The notes: generated by a model not told the origin, from the sequence alone. Shown: positions 8,733-17,651, numbered from the stretch's first letter. The stretch is DNA of 41,111 bases from an uncultured Verrucomicrobiales bacterium (GCA_943789025.1 CALSSN010000017.1:1-41111), one strand, 5' to 3'. Numbers and translations are program-made.

Positions 8733-10238
8733 TCAGCAAAGAGCCTCCTCCAATCTTTCGAGGAGATCATCTGGTTCCTCAAGGCCAACAGACAGCCGAA
8801 TCAGATGGCGTGGAACTCCAACCGACTGCGCCCACTCAAGCTCATGATAATGGGCCAGTAGGGTGTAGGGGCAGGCGAGGGTAAAATTCATTCCGAGGCT
8901 GGGCCCTTTAGAAACTCTCAATCGGTCATAACACTTTTGGGCCGCCGGCTCTCCGCCTCTCAGCGCAAAAGACACCATTCCCCCCATGCCCGCTGAGTTG
9001 CGGGCGATGCGAGCGTAGTTTTCAGAGGAGTTTGTTGACGGATACCACACATAGTCTACGACCTCCTGTCGGTTAAGAAAATCCGCCATCACAGCTCCTG
9101 ACGCACTACTTTTCCGCACCCGGTCTGCAAAGTCGCGAGAGTTTTCCGCCAGCACTGCAGCATCCTCACTGGAGAGCCCCACCGGCTTATCATCTCGAAG
9201 AAAAGAAGTCATTTCCTCGTAATGTGACGAATTCCTGACCAGGATGACGGATCCAGCAAGAACATCTCCCGCCCCCGAAAAATACTTCGTCAGACTTGTG
9301 GTAACAATATCTGCGCGGGAAGCAGCGTCGATATTGATCGAGGTTCCAATCGTATCGTCAAGCACCAGAGGCACCCGACCAAGGTCAGCAATCCTGCGAA
9401 GGTAATCAGTATCAACACAGCGAAGGAGCGGATTGCTGGGGACCTCGCCAAAGATCCCCGCGACAGGGCAACCACAGCTGATTTTCTCCTCGAGACTTCG
9501 CAGTTCTTCAGGAGATCCTGTAGGCAAAAACACAGGCTTTTCAGCCCCGAACTCTTCCTGAACCTTCAGCACATCAACGTATGGGAAGTCTACCTGCACG
9601 GTAGGAAGTCCAGGCCGAAGCGCCATCAACATGCGATGCACAGCAAAAACAGCAGCCATCCCCGAAGGGAAAAGATAGATATCACTCGGAGACTGTCCCG
9701 CATGCCTTGCAAGCCGTTCTTTGATCTCATCATGCGCTTGCATTCCCCCCTCCCCGCAGGCTGAGACACGGGGTGCCGGCGTCCTGCCCTTGAGGAGTAG
9801 ATCCGCTTGGCGGCTTCCAACCAATTCTCCGGCAAACCTCCAGTAACGGCGGGCCTGTTCAAAGGCCTGTTCTCCCATCGCAAGCAAAACCGAAAAGTCA
9901 CCAATGGCATGATGCAACAGCCGCGACGCCCCTGGGCAGGACCTCTCGACATACTCCTGACATCGCAACGCAGTTGCGAAGCAAGGAAAGACCAAACCCC
10001 GCTCTCCCTTTCTTCCCATTCGCGAAGTTACCTCATCAAAAAGCGCTGCCGTTCGACTATGGGGAAAAAACCTTGGATATCCGCAATAAAGCTTTTCGAG
10101 CACCCGGGGATCTCCCTCTTCATACCCGATCACGTCACCCCATGTAGGCATACAGACTGAAGTCGCGTGCAGACTGTCTGGCAGAGGCTTGCCGAGGTCA
10201 CCCTGGGTCCACCGTGGATGTTCAAGAAGGTCTTGCAC
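8733..10238 (-). CDS. Long Cys/Met-metabolism PLP enzyme, cystathionine gamma-synthase-like
   Basis: Members of this PLP family make or cleave cystathionine; the most likely role is cystathionine gamma-synthase, joining an activated homoserine to cysteine. The 501 residues are much longer than bacterial MetB (about 380-400). The extra N-terminal part of about 150 residues contains ATSVCMPTWGDVIGYEEGDP, which I recall as resembling the extended fungal Str2/met-7 enzymes. The catalytic part has YLFPSGMAAVFA, VDFPYVDV, LVLDDTIGTS, and the PLP lysine in TSLTKYFSGAGDV near residue 316. The end has IRLSVGLEEPDDL, typical of the family. It faces metF tail to tail. Family firm; precise reaction and the fungal similarity are from memory and untested. 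Confidence 0.78.
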   Translation of the reverse strand: MQDLLEHPRWTQGDLGKPLPDSLHATSVCMPTWGDVIGYEEGDPRVLEKLYCGYPRFFPHSRTAALFDEVTSRMGRKGERGLVFPCFATALRCQEYVERSCPGASRLLHHAIGDFSVLLAMGEQAFEQARRYWRFAGELVGSRQADLLLKGRTPAPRVSACGEGGMQAHDEIKERLARHAGQSPSDIYLFPSGMAAVFAVHRMLMALRPGLPTVQVDFPYVDVLKVQEEFGAEKPVFLPTGSPEELRSLEEKISCGCPVAGIFGEVPSNPLLRCVDTDYLRRIADLGRVPLVLDDTIGTSINIDAASRADIVTTSLTKYFSGAGDVLAGSVILVRNSSHYEEMTSFLRDDKPVGLSSEDAAVLAENSRDFADRVRKSSASGAVMADFLNRQEVVDYVWYPSTNSSENYARIARNSAGMGGMVSFALRGGEPAAQKCYDRLRVSKGPSLGMNFTLACPYTLLAHYHELEWAQSVGVPRHLIRLSVGLEEPDDLLERLEEALC

Positions 10239-10433
10239 AGGAATGTGAAATATCGATCAGGTTGAGTTTCCTGCCAGGTCAACTGGCCGTTCGAAAATGA
10301 TCCCGCCCGGGAGACTGGCTTCGTATGGTAACCAGCTGTTACCTCTTCGCCTCCATTTTCTTGCAATCCATTTCCTCGTCATTTGGATTGGGACTGCAAG
10401 ACAATCTCCCTTCTCTCACCTATCCTGCTACCA

Positions 10434-13274
10434 TCATTGGAGAGGCAGTGCCCTGCGGATTTCTATCACCTGGCCGCTAATATCCTGCACATCTTTTCTT
10501 TGCGGTTCCTTAACCGGGTTAGGCGCCGTAATGGCCTCATCCTTCTCTGGCTTCGAATTCTGTTCCTGGATCGAAGTTGATTCAAGCATCGCCGGAGAAA
10601 AGGAATCTTTACGAGACTTTTCGTAATTAAAGTCCCGCTGGCTTTGCCTTCCTTCATTCTTCGTCGTATTGCCAAATGAGAACTGCTCCTCGTGAAGACT
10701 TCCTCCTCTTTTCTCGGAATACAACTCTGCAACTAAATTTCTTAATCTCTTCTCATCCTCGAAAATTATCTCACTCGCAGATTCCTCTTCACCGGTCTTT
10801 CTCACTGGCTTTCTACTATCAAACAAGGGAGTTGTCGGCTTTGGATTCTGCACGGGTTTTTTCGCCAGATCCGATCTTCTCTGCAAAACTTCTGTATCAC
10901 TCTCACCATCTTGAAGAGAAAAAGCCTCTGCCTCTGGAGCCGTCCAGGCGAGGCTTGAATCTGATCCTTCATCTATGGAGAGGCTTTGCATCAGCTGTGG
11001 GCGGCTCCCTCCACCAGCAGGACCGCCATTCCACCAAAAATAAACAACTGCGCCTACGAAGAATATCACCAGTACTCCTGCAATGGCTAAAGGACTGATC
11101 AGGGTCAGATTCGACCTCTTGGTGACAGACTTGTTTTCTGATTGAAATCCCCTGAACTCCTTTGACCCAGAGCTTTTGCTTACAGCGGGAAAAAGTTGAT
11201 TTTCTCCTCCCCTTCCTCCCCCCTTCTTTGCCGCCGCTTCAAAAGGCGACACAAGCTCCGATGTGATCTCCTGTTCTTCGATAAACTTCCGCAAGGACTC
11301 TGCCCTGATTCTGGCTGTGTAGACTGCAGCCTCTTCGGCAGGAAGCTCCGGCGGCAAACTCCCAGCACATTCCTCGGCCTCAGGGGTATCTTTGGATTCG
11401 TGGCTCGCCGCAGGCTCATGAAACGGATGCCTGCCGGAGAGTACCTTGGGAAACGGAGGAATCTCGGCAGCTTCTAAGGTAACAGAACTCTGCTTGGCCC
11501 CAGCCTTACCCTCCACATCTTCATGCTGGGTGCTGGGCACCCGTGATTTTCGCAGTGATCCGGAAAAAGGAGATCCTTCCGAGGGCAAGGGCGAAACCCT
11601 CGATTGCTCTCGACGAAGCGGAGCGATTGATCCCTCCCCTTCAGCAGAATGGTCTTCCTCATCTGTGGCCTCTAAGATGCTTCGCCTCCTGGAATAAAAC
11701 TTGCCAGCCAGCTCTCTCAGGTTTTGATCAAAAACCTCAAGTTTTACCGAACCGGCATGGTGGATTTCTCTGGCGATACAGCGATCGATATATTCGACAA
11801 ACTGGTCTTTCTTAAGCGTGGCCTGAAGCGAATGACCACACACCAAGCGCGCGAGACAAAGTGCCTCCAGGACCATACGCTGAGCATACGATCGATCGAT
11901 CGCACTGAGCCCAGCAGGGAGAAAGAATTCGGAAGGAGGTCGTAAAATCAAAGAAGCCACCGAAGGGTGGGAGCTCAGTTTCAGATTGAACTCGGGCCAG
12001 TCGAGAAAGCTGGTTTGCAAAATCACATCTGGACACGCCTCTTCCAGCTTACCAGCTGCCTCCACGAGGATGGTCGAAGGATGGAGTGAAGCAATCTCTA
12101 CCCCGACCTCTTCAGCCTGCTCAATCCCGGCGGTGACCTGCTCGATCAGGAGGGAAATTTCAGCCAAATCAAGCATCTCCCGGCTGCGCACGATCCGTTC
12201 GAGAGAGAATCCTGAACAGTAATCTTCGGTAACCACAACTCCGTCCTCTCCTATCCAACATCCAAGGGTAGCGGTCACGTTTTCGGAACCGGTCGACCAT
12301 GGCATCGTGCAACCCGGTGCCAGACACCCGAGATGACGGGAATCCACTACTCTGCGTGCCGGAAGCACGTGCCCGCCGAAGACGTCGGGACCACCCACTT
12401 CCTGGAGTTTGATGGCACCCAACATGTTAGGGCTAGGATCATCATGATGCTTCGGACGGATGACCGATCGACTTACCACCTTGGGAAGCGGCCCATCTAA
12501 CCCCAGGGCAATCCGATAAAATGGCTCGGGCGCAGTAATTCCGCCGATGCCCACACATGGAATGGAACATTGGTCTGGAGAAAGACATCCGGCGCTCCTC
12601 TGAAGATCGGCGCGAAGAAGTCGAAGTTCCTGCTCGCAATCCAATGAGGCCCTTCCTGCTGTCGCCTTGCCAAAAATTGCCTCAAAGTGAACCTCCCCAA
12701 TCCGTCCGAGATTTCGCAAGATTTTCTCAATCCCGCGGGAGAGAGCGCTCGTCAGATCAGAATCCGCAGAATCACCGGCCAGCCCAAAACCGCCAATCAT
12801 GAGGCGCAGTCTTCCCGAACCGTCTGCAGAGATACTCGTTCCCTCCAGACTCAAACGTGGTAGCAGCCCTGGAGCATTTTTTGTCAAAGAAAGCAGACCG
12901 TCCACAAGATCAAGACCAAGCGCGACGACATGCGATGCAGGAATCCCTCCCGTCCTCTGCCAATAGCGCTCGACTGGTTCACCGGTGCGAAGGTCACAAC
13001 TGAAATAGCAAACCCCATGTCTTTCGCCTCCGTCAGTCACGGCAGGATACGAAGGGGACAGGTCAAGGTTCATTGCTGCACCAAGAAGCCTTTTAAACTC
13101 CGCAGCCTCCTTTTCATCACCGGTGCTCGGCTCGAACAAATGCAGTTCCACAAGCCGATTCCTCGCCAGATCAAAAGCAAGACAGACCACTTCCCTGCGG
13201 AGCCGTAGCAACTCAACCGGCACGCCTTCCTTCATTTGAGCTATCTCGTAACCGACAAAGAGATCTCGCTTCAT
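10434..13274 (-). CDS. Large single-pass membrane protein with two degenerate kinase-like domains
   Basis: No named family was recognised. The 946-residue product falls into parts. Residues about 1-260 follow the order of a Ser/Thr kinase fold (VCYFSCDLRTGEPV like the hinge; LSLEGTSISADGSGRLRLMI at the catalytic-loop position; GGFGLAG at the DFG position), but HRD and the DFG Asp are missing and no VAIK lysine is evident. Residues about 335-530 repeat the pattern: VVTEDYCSGFSLERIV as hinge, SLHPSTILV aligning with LKPSNILV, again without HRD. About 530-720 is a Ser/Pro/Glu/Lys-rich, probably disordered linker. One membrane helix lies at about 724-745, then about 200 charged, low-complexity residues. 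It is probably a signalling scaffold. The gap to the next gene is 195 bases, with no clear operon partner. Pseudokinase reading is my inference from motif order. Confidence 0.6.
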   Translation of the reverse strand: MKRDLFVGYEIAQMKEGVPVELLRLRREVVCLAFDLARNRLVELHLFEPSTGDEKEAAEFKRLLGAAMNLDLSPSYPAVTDGGERHGVCYFSCDLRTGEPVERYWQRTGGIPASHVVALGLDLVDGLLSLTKNAPGLLPRLSLEGTSISADGSGRLRLMIGGFGLAGDSADSDLTSALSRGIEKILRNLGRIGEVHFEAIFGKATAGRASLDCEQELRLLRADLQRSAGCLSPDQCSIPCVGIGGITAPEPFYRIALGLDGPLPKVVSRSVIRPKHHDDPSPNMLGAIKLQEVGGPDVFGGHVLPARRVVDSRHLGCLAPGCTMPWSTGSENVTATLGCWIGEDGVVVTEDYCSGFSLERIVRSREMLDLAEISLLIEQVTAGIEQAEEVGVEIASLHPSTILVEAAGKLEEACPDVILQTSFLDWPEFNLKLSSHPSVASLILRPPSEFFLPAGLSAIDRSYAQRMVLEALCLARLVCGHSLQATLKKDQFVEYIDRCIAREIHHAGSVKLEVFDQNLRELAGKFYSRRRSILEATDEEDHSAEGEGSIAPLRREQSRVSPLPSEGSPFSGSLRKSRVPSTQHEDVEGKAGAKQSSVTLEAAEIPPFPKVLSGRHPFHEPAASHESKDTPEAEECAGSLPPELPAEEAAVYTARIRAESLRKFIEEQEITSELVSPFEAAAKKGGGRGGENQLFPAVSKSSGSKEFRGFQSENKSVTKRSNLTLISPLAIAGVLVIFFVGAVVYFWWNGGPAGGGSRPQLMQSLSIDEGSDSSLAWTAPEAEAFSLQDGESDTEVLQRRSDLAKKPVQNPKPTTPLFDSRKPVRKTGEEESASEIIFEDEKRLRNLVAELYSEKRGGSLHEEQFSFGNTTKNEGRQSQRDFNYEKSRKDSFSPAMLESTSIQEQNSKPEKDEAITAPNPVKEPQRKDVQDISGQVIEIRRALPLQ

Positions 13275-13366
13275 GAATGCTGTCTATTTAGCCGGCGAAC
13301 ACCGAGGTCTTGCTCGAACCACCTCCGACCGCGGCTGTCCCAAGCTCCATCTCAAATATCCCACAA

Positions 13367-13681
13367 TCAGCGAATAATCAAAAAAGATTCGCATTTTTTA
13401 AAATTTAACGCAGAAACTGGAACATTGAGCTCTTGAAATCCCTTTTTCAGCTCTACTAACTGCCTCCACTGTCTCTGCGTAGCATCACGCTTAAACCTCT
13501 CATAAAAGACGCCACTTTTTGATCCCTGACCAGAGAAGTAGGAGTCGTCCTGTAAAAACGGCAATGGGGTGGGCACACTTGTCATCCAGAACAGGCTGCG
13601 AGGATGAATCTCGGGTCTGCAGACAGCTTTCGGAACCTTATATACCATAAGCCAATTCAGAGATCTTTTACACGCGCTCAA
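13367..13681 (-). CDS. Doubtful hypothetical ORF
   Basis: A 104-residue reading frame with no family recognised. The last 70 residues look somewhat protein-like (SGQGSKSGVFYERFKRDATQ, then a Lys/Glu-rich helix LVELKKGFQELN) while the first 30 do not. It sits just downstream, on the same strand, of the MITE-like element, so it could be the remnant of a gene disrupted by the insertion or the leftover of a mobile element. No ribosome-binding site is obvious. It may be noncoding. Confidence 0.2.
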   Translation of the reverse strand: MSACKRSLNWLMVYKVPKAVCRPEIHPRSLFWMTSVPTPLPFLQDDSYFSGQGSKSGVFYERFKRDATQRQWRQLVELKKGFQELNVPVSALNFKKCESFLIIR

Positions 13682-13775
13682 GGCTCGGTTGAAGATGACA
13701 AGATGCTGCCTTCCTCATGTTGCAGTAATCACCCCGAAGGCGTAGGAGGCATGCCCTTTCATGCATTGGTGCTAA

Positions 13776-13969
13776 AAAAGGTCTGATCAATTGCTCCGCC
13801 CGCCACTTGGAATGGAATTGGATTGCACTGAGCATCGCTGCGCTCTGAGCTCGCTGAAGATGCCCTTCCGGTTGCTTGCTGGTCGTGGATGTGCATCCAC
13901 TTTCGCCTCGCGCCGTGCCACACAGAATGCGGACAACAATGACGGGCACCGCTTTTAATCAGACCCTCC
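13776..13969. mobile_element. MITE-like element with IS5-type ends
   Basis: A 194-bp segment bounded by imperfect inverted repeats. The left end reads AAAAGGTCTGATCAA (13776-13790) and the right end, on the other strand, GGAGGGTCTGATTAA (13955-13969); 11 of 15 bases agree and all mismatches are transitions. Directly outside both ends is CTAA (13772-13775 and 13970-13973), a 4-bp direct repeat that fits the YTAR target duplicated by IS5-group elements. No transposase fits inside, so it would be a non-autonomous element moved in trans by an IS5-family transposase elsewhere. The internal minus-strand ORF (13668-13949) is probably fortuitous. Evidence is the repeat pattern only. Confidence 0.5.
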
Positions 13970-14091
13970 CTAAGTGATCACTAAAGATCTGGCGATTACC
14001 ATCTCCGCTTCTGGAATCAGGGGAACTAACCCGACAAGATCACCCCGATCCCGCGCCTCAAACTCTCACTTAATTCAAGTCTCCAAAAAAT

Positions 14092-16335
14092 TTAGCCCCT
14101 GAGGAGAATCAGGGTAGAAGATGATTCCTGTTCATTTTTTTTTACCCGCGACCGAATATCTGCTAACCTTGAAGCATCCTTCCGATGCGTGAGCGCCTCG
14201 TGGATCAGATCCCCTATCAATTGCATCTCGGACTCACCCATTCCACGTGTCGTCACGGCGGGCGTTCCGATACGGATCCCTCCTCCTTTGAAAGGACTCT
14301 CAGTGTCAAAGGGAATCGAATTTTTATTCACCGTGATCCCCGCCTCGTCGAGCGCATGCTGAGCAATTTTACCATTCAACTGGTTCGGACGAAGATCGAC
14401 AAGCATGAGATGATTGTCGGTGCCTCCTGAAGAAATAAGATATCCGTGCTCTCCAAGCCGATTAGCTAAGGCTGCGGCATTCTTGACCACCTGCTTCTGG
14501 TAGCCCTGAAACTCCGGCGTCAACGCTTCTCTGAAACAAACCGCCTTCGCTGCGATCACGTGCATCAAGGGACCACCTTGCACACCAGGAAAAACAAGCG
14601 AGTCGATTTTCTTCGCAATCTCCTCGTGATTAGTCAACACAATGCCGCCGCGTGGGCCACGAAGCGACTTATGGGTGGTAGACGTGACAACGTCGGCATG
14701 AGGGATTGGCGTTGGATGGACGCCGCCTGCCACAAGCCCTGCGATGTGTGCCATGTCCACGAAGAGATAAGCTCCCACAGACTTTGCAATCTCACCCATC
14801 CTCTCGAAGTCAATCGTCCTCGGATAGGCGGAGGCTCCGGCGGTAATCATCTTAGGCTGAAACTTTCTGGCCTGGCTCGCCAGGAGGTCATAATCAATGC
14901 GGCCATCCTCTTTCGAAACCCCGTAGTGCTCTACTTCGTAGAACTTGCCGGAAAAGTTCGCTGGATGACCGTGTGTGAGGTGCCCTCCGTGGCTCAGGTC
15001 CATGGTCAGGATTCTGTCTCCTGGATCAATAAGAGAAAAGTAAACAGCTGTGTTCGCCTGCGAACCGGAATGAGGCTGCACGTTCGCATAGGTGGCACCG
15101 AAAAGTTTTTTGGCCCTGTCGATCGCGAGTTGCTCGACTTTATCGACCTCCTCACATCCTCCATACCAGCGCCTACCCGGATATCCCTCGGCATACTTGT
15201 TGGTTAAATGCGATCCCTGAGCTTCACGGACTGCTGCAGAGGCGAAATTCTCGGAAGCAATAAGCTCGATATTGTTTTCCTGGCGCTCGTATTCCGCGGC
15301 AATGACAGAAGCTACCTCTGGATCCTGAATGCTGATCGCTGGAGTGTGAGGTCGGTTCATCATACTCACCCGCCGACCGTGCCGACCACCTGAGAACTCC
15401 GTCCTCAACCAGGCATCGACAATCTCAGAAGCTTGGTCAGGAGCGGTATCTTTGGCACTAAGACAGAGAACATTCGAGTCATTGTGAAGTCGTGTGAGGA
15501 CCGCAGTCTCAGTATCAGTGACCAAGGAAGCTTGAATGCCCTGGAAACGGTTCGCGGCAATACTCATGCCAATGCCACTGGTGCAAACGAGAATGCCCGC
15601 ATCATAAACGCCGCTGAGAACACCAAGACTCACTGCAGCAGCGAAATCAGGGTAGTCCACCGACTCGTCCCCATGCGATCCGACATCCTCAATCTGGAAT
15701 CCGACTTTCTTCAGATGCTCGACAAGGAATTCTTTGAGGCTGAAGCCACCGTGGTCACCTCCGATGATCAGCTTCTTCTGAACTTCTTTGCCGGAACTCT
15801 TGGATCCTGCCGACCCCTTCTCCAGTGACACGTCTTCAACAGGTTTTTTTTCCATGGTTTGATCAGTTGGTTTCTTAGAAGTTTCTTCGATAAACTTGAG
15901 AACGGCGGGGAGCACCGCATTGAGAGACTGAAAAGTTTCTTCGTATGCCTTGATGCCAAGTCCGATGGGGTCCGATACATCGCGATCACGAAGGCCGTCA
16001 TCTGCGGAAAACTCAGTGACGAGGAATGCTTTATCCAGCGCCGCAGGAACAAGGTTCTCCAACGCTGCCAGGTGGCCGACCGTCATGGTAAAAATATGAG
16101 TGGCCCAGTCGACGAGATCAGAGTCAATCTGGCGGCTGCTGAATTCTTCAAGAGGAATATCCCGTTTTCTGAGAATCTCTCTGGTCTCTCGACTTGCTGC
16201 CTGCCCGGTTCCAGCCGACACGCCGGCTGAGCGCACCTCATAATCGCCACGACTCTCTACAAGGCTCTGAAAAAGGGCCTCGGCCATCGGACTGCGACAG
16301 ACATTACCGGTGCAGACAAAAAGAATCTTTTTCAA
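14092..16335 (-). CDS. Fusion: low-MW phosphatase + RpiB + serine hydroxymethyltransferase (GlyA)
   Basis: One open frame of 747 residues contains three complete enzymes. Residues 1-150 are a low-molecular-weight phosphatase: P-loop [12 protein letters not shown] with Cys8, and DVSDPIG near the Asp general acid. A Lys/Glu/Ser-rich linker (about 150-187) follows. Residues 187-322 are ribose-5-phosphate isomerase B: GGDHGG (Asp194), [13 protein letters not shown] with the catalytic Cys, ending GGRHGRRV. Residues 326-747 are SHMT at full length: [49 protein letters not shown] (PLP Lys556), [14 protein letters not shown] chose TTG at 16335 ([11 protein letters not shown]) because AGGAG lies 7 bases upstream; GTG at 16350 is the longer alternative. 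The order copies the ywlE-ywlF-(ywlG)-glyA operon of Bacillus subtilis. In the P-loop Val replaces the Thr of the arginine phosphatase YwlE, as in tyrosine phosphatases with Ile. In-frame ATG-ATG at 15363 could also start SHMT alone. Confidence 0.85.
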   Translation of the reverse strand: MKKILFVCTGNVCRSPMAEALFQSLVESRGDYEVRSAGVSAGTGQAASRETREILRKRDIPLEEFSSRQIDSDLVDWATHIFTMTVGHLAALENLVPAALDKAFLVTEFSADDGLRDRDVSDPIGLGIKAYEETFQSLNAVLPAVLKFIEETSKKPTDQTMEKKPVEDVSLEKGSAGSKSSGKEVQKKLIIGGDHGGFSLKEFLVEHLKKVGFQIEDVGSHGDESVDYPDFAAAVSLGVLSGVYDAGILVCTSGIGMSIAANRFQGIQASLVTDTETAVLTRLHNDSNVLCLSAKDTAPDQASEIVDAWLRTEFSGGRHGRRVSMMNRPHTPAISIQDPEVASVIAAEYERQENNIELIASENFASAAVREAQGSHLTNKYAEGYPGRRWYGGCEEVDKVEQLAIDRAKKLFGATYANVQPHSGSQANTAVYFSLIDPGDRILTMDLSHGGHLTHGHPANFSGKFYEVEHYGVSKEDGRIDYDLLASQARKFQPKMITAGASAYPRTIDFERMGEIAKSVGAYLFVDMAHIAGLVAGGVHPTPIPHADVVTSTTHKSLRGPRGGIVLTNHEEIAKKIDSLVFPGVQGGPLMHVIAAKAVCFREALTPEFQGYQKQVVKNAAALANRLGEHGYLISSGGTDNHLMLVDLRPNQLNGKIAQHALDEAGITVNKNSIPFDTESPFKGGGIRIGTPAVTTRGMGESEMQLIGDLIHEALTHRKDASRLADIRSRVKKNEQESSSTLILLRG

Positions 16336-16487
16336 ACCGCAACTCCTCACGTGGAAGTAATCATCATGACGCAGAGCGAGGGAATGTCAAAAGAGAGATC
16401 GGGGTGCCGAGAGGAGATCTGGTTTTTCAGGCAATGCGGGTGAAGCAAGTCCGAATCGATGGCGCTTTATTTCAGAGAAAGCCGATC

Positions 16488-16506
16488 AACTGACCGAAAA
16501 TCAGTT
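16488..16506 (-). terminator. Weak hairpin after tsaB
   Basis: A perfect 6-bp stem AACTGA/TCAGTT with a 7-base loop lies 8-26 bases past the tsaB stop codon, between tsaB and the phosphatase-RpiB-SHMT gene. In the minus-strand direction it is not followed by a clear T run, so it is at best a weak terminator or an mRNA-end hairpin. The stem is short and could be chance. Confidence 0.25.
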
Positions 16507-16513
16507 CAAAATT

Positions 16514-17176
16514 CTATTTTTCGGCTTTTTGTGGTTGCGTCACAAAGGGTGGTGCGAGGTAGATTGGAACCACAGGCTGTCCCTTGAGTCTGGCCAATTC
16601 CGTCTCAGACAATCGAGCTGCCCGTTTTGCGAGAAGAGCTGCCGAGGGATGAGCCGACACCATTCCTTCCGTATTGCCAAAAGATAGCATGTTCGGATCA
16701 GATGAAACTACCAGCGACTCCTCCCGAGCCTTTATCCTCGATCTCACTTTTTCAGGAGCCATGGGAACAGGGAAATCCTCCAACTGACCGTTTTGAACAA
16801 GCGCGACCCAGATCTGCCCCCTTCTGGCATCACCAATCACGAGAAGACCCCGGGATCCCTCAGCTGCCTCTTCAAGCTCAGTCCCAGCGAGAGCAAGGAT
16901 GGAAGGAATCCCGAGCATCGGGATTCCAAAAACACTGCAAATACCCATGGCGGCAGAAATACCGATCCGAACTCCAGTGTAACTTCCCGGTCCGGTTCCG
17001 ACAACAAGGACATCCGGAACCGCCACTGCGAGAGCTGTCCGAAGGGGTTCAAAAATTCGAGCATTGTGCGACTTTCCGGAAGTATGCTCTTCCTCGATGA
17101 GCACCTGCTCACCTCGCACCATCGCAATCTTCGCCATCTCCGAAGATGAGGTGTCAATGGCCAGAACAGTTCTCAT
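16514..17176 (-). CDS. tsaB: tRNA t6A37 threonylcarbamoyltransferase subunit TsaB
   Basis: TsaB is the inactive ASKHA paralogue that pairs with TsaD and TsaE to make the t6A37 modification of ANN-decoding tRNAs. The 220-residue protein starts MRTVLAIDTSSSE (phosphate-1-like strand), has SHNARIFEPL, GTGPGSYTGVRIG and the usual GIPSILAL; the divergent C-terminal half ends PIYLAPP, the common YLR-type ending. The frame stays open upstream to 17248, but the family start is at 17176, which overlaps the tsaE stop as ATGA. tsaD is not in the window. The pairing with tsaE in one operon is common in bacteria. Confidence 0.92.
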   Translation of the reverse strand: MRTVLAIDTSSSEMAKIAMVRGEQVLIEEEHTSGKSHNARIFEPLRTALAVAVPDVLVVGTGPGSYTGVRIGISAAMGICSVFGIPMLGIPSILALAGTELEEAAEGSRGLLVIGDARRGQIWVALVQNGQLEDFPVPMAPEKVRSRIKAREESLVVSSDPNMLSFGNTEGMVSAHPSAALLAKRAARLSETELARLKGQPVVPIYLAPPFVTQPQKAEK

Positions 17177-17607
17177 GGCAGCACCCCCCGACCAGCTTTC
17201 AGCCTGATCCGACGGGCTTCTTCTCCGCAGTGCTCGAGCTTCACCCAATGGGTGTTATCAGGAAAAACTGAGGGAAAGCGATCTGCCCACTCCACCACGA
17301 GAAGTGCTCCTCCGTCGAGGTATTCCTGCCACCCGATATCCCAGAGTTCGAGTTCATTCTTGAGGCGGTAGAAATCAAAATGACACACCTTGCCATTTTT
17401 ACCCGGGTATTCGTGAACGATCCCGAAAGTCGGACTGCTCACATGTTCTGCCACTCCGGCAGCCTCACAGAGACCGATCGTCAGCTGGGTTTTTCCTGCG
17501 CCGAGACTCCCGACAAGCGCGATAACACCCGAACCTCCGAATTTTTCATAAAGTTCGCTGCCAAGCTCTCGTGTAGCAGCCGCTGTCACCGTCATCAGAT
17601 CCATCAT
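17173..17607 (-). CDS. tsaE: tRNA t6A37 biosynthesis ATPase TsaE
   Basis: TsaE is the small P-loop ATPase that powers turnover of the TsaBD complex. The 144-residue product has Walker A GSLGAGKTQL near residue 33, SSPTFGIVHEYPG, the DFYRL motif near 75 and VVEWADRF (Walker B region), all diagnostic. GAGAGGG just upstream of the ATG at 17607 serves as ribosome-binding site. It follows thiL after 44 bases and overlaps tsaB by 4 bases, so the three are likely co-transcribed. Confidence 0.94.
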   Translation of the reverse strand: MMDLMTVTAAATRELGSELYEKFGGSGVIALVGSLGAGKTQLTIGLCEAAGVAEHVSSPTFGIVHEYPGKNGKVCHFDFYRLKNELELWDIGWQEYLDGGALLVVEWADRFPSVFPDNTHWVKLEHCGEEARRIRLKAGRGVLP

Positions 17608-17651
17608 CTTTTCCCTCTCATCGTCCAGACAGAACTACAAGCCTCGACCAG

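Larger units (their letters stand above)
13275..14091. other. Gene-poor 817-bp gap
   Basis: The gap between the pseudokinase gene start and the end of the phosphatase-RpiB-SHMT gene holds the MITE-like element at 13776-13969 and one doubtful reading frame (13367-13681, minus). The part from about 13275 to 13366 may hold the promoter of the pseudokinase gene. Base composition is more AT-rich around 13365-13420. I found no RNA gene, terminator or conserved protein in the rest. It is the least gene-like stretch of the window. Confidence 0.5.

Noticed and set aside
13668..13949. 93-codon frame inside the MITE-like element
   Set aside because: Its ends coincide with the inverted-repeat element and it has no protein-like pattern; better explained as part of a noncoding repeat.
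15433..15828. 131-codon plus-strand frame opposite the RpiB domain
   Set aside because: It is antisense to the conserved RpiB motifs and lacks its own features.
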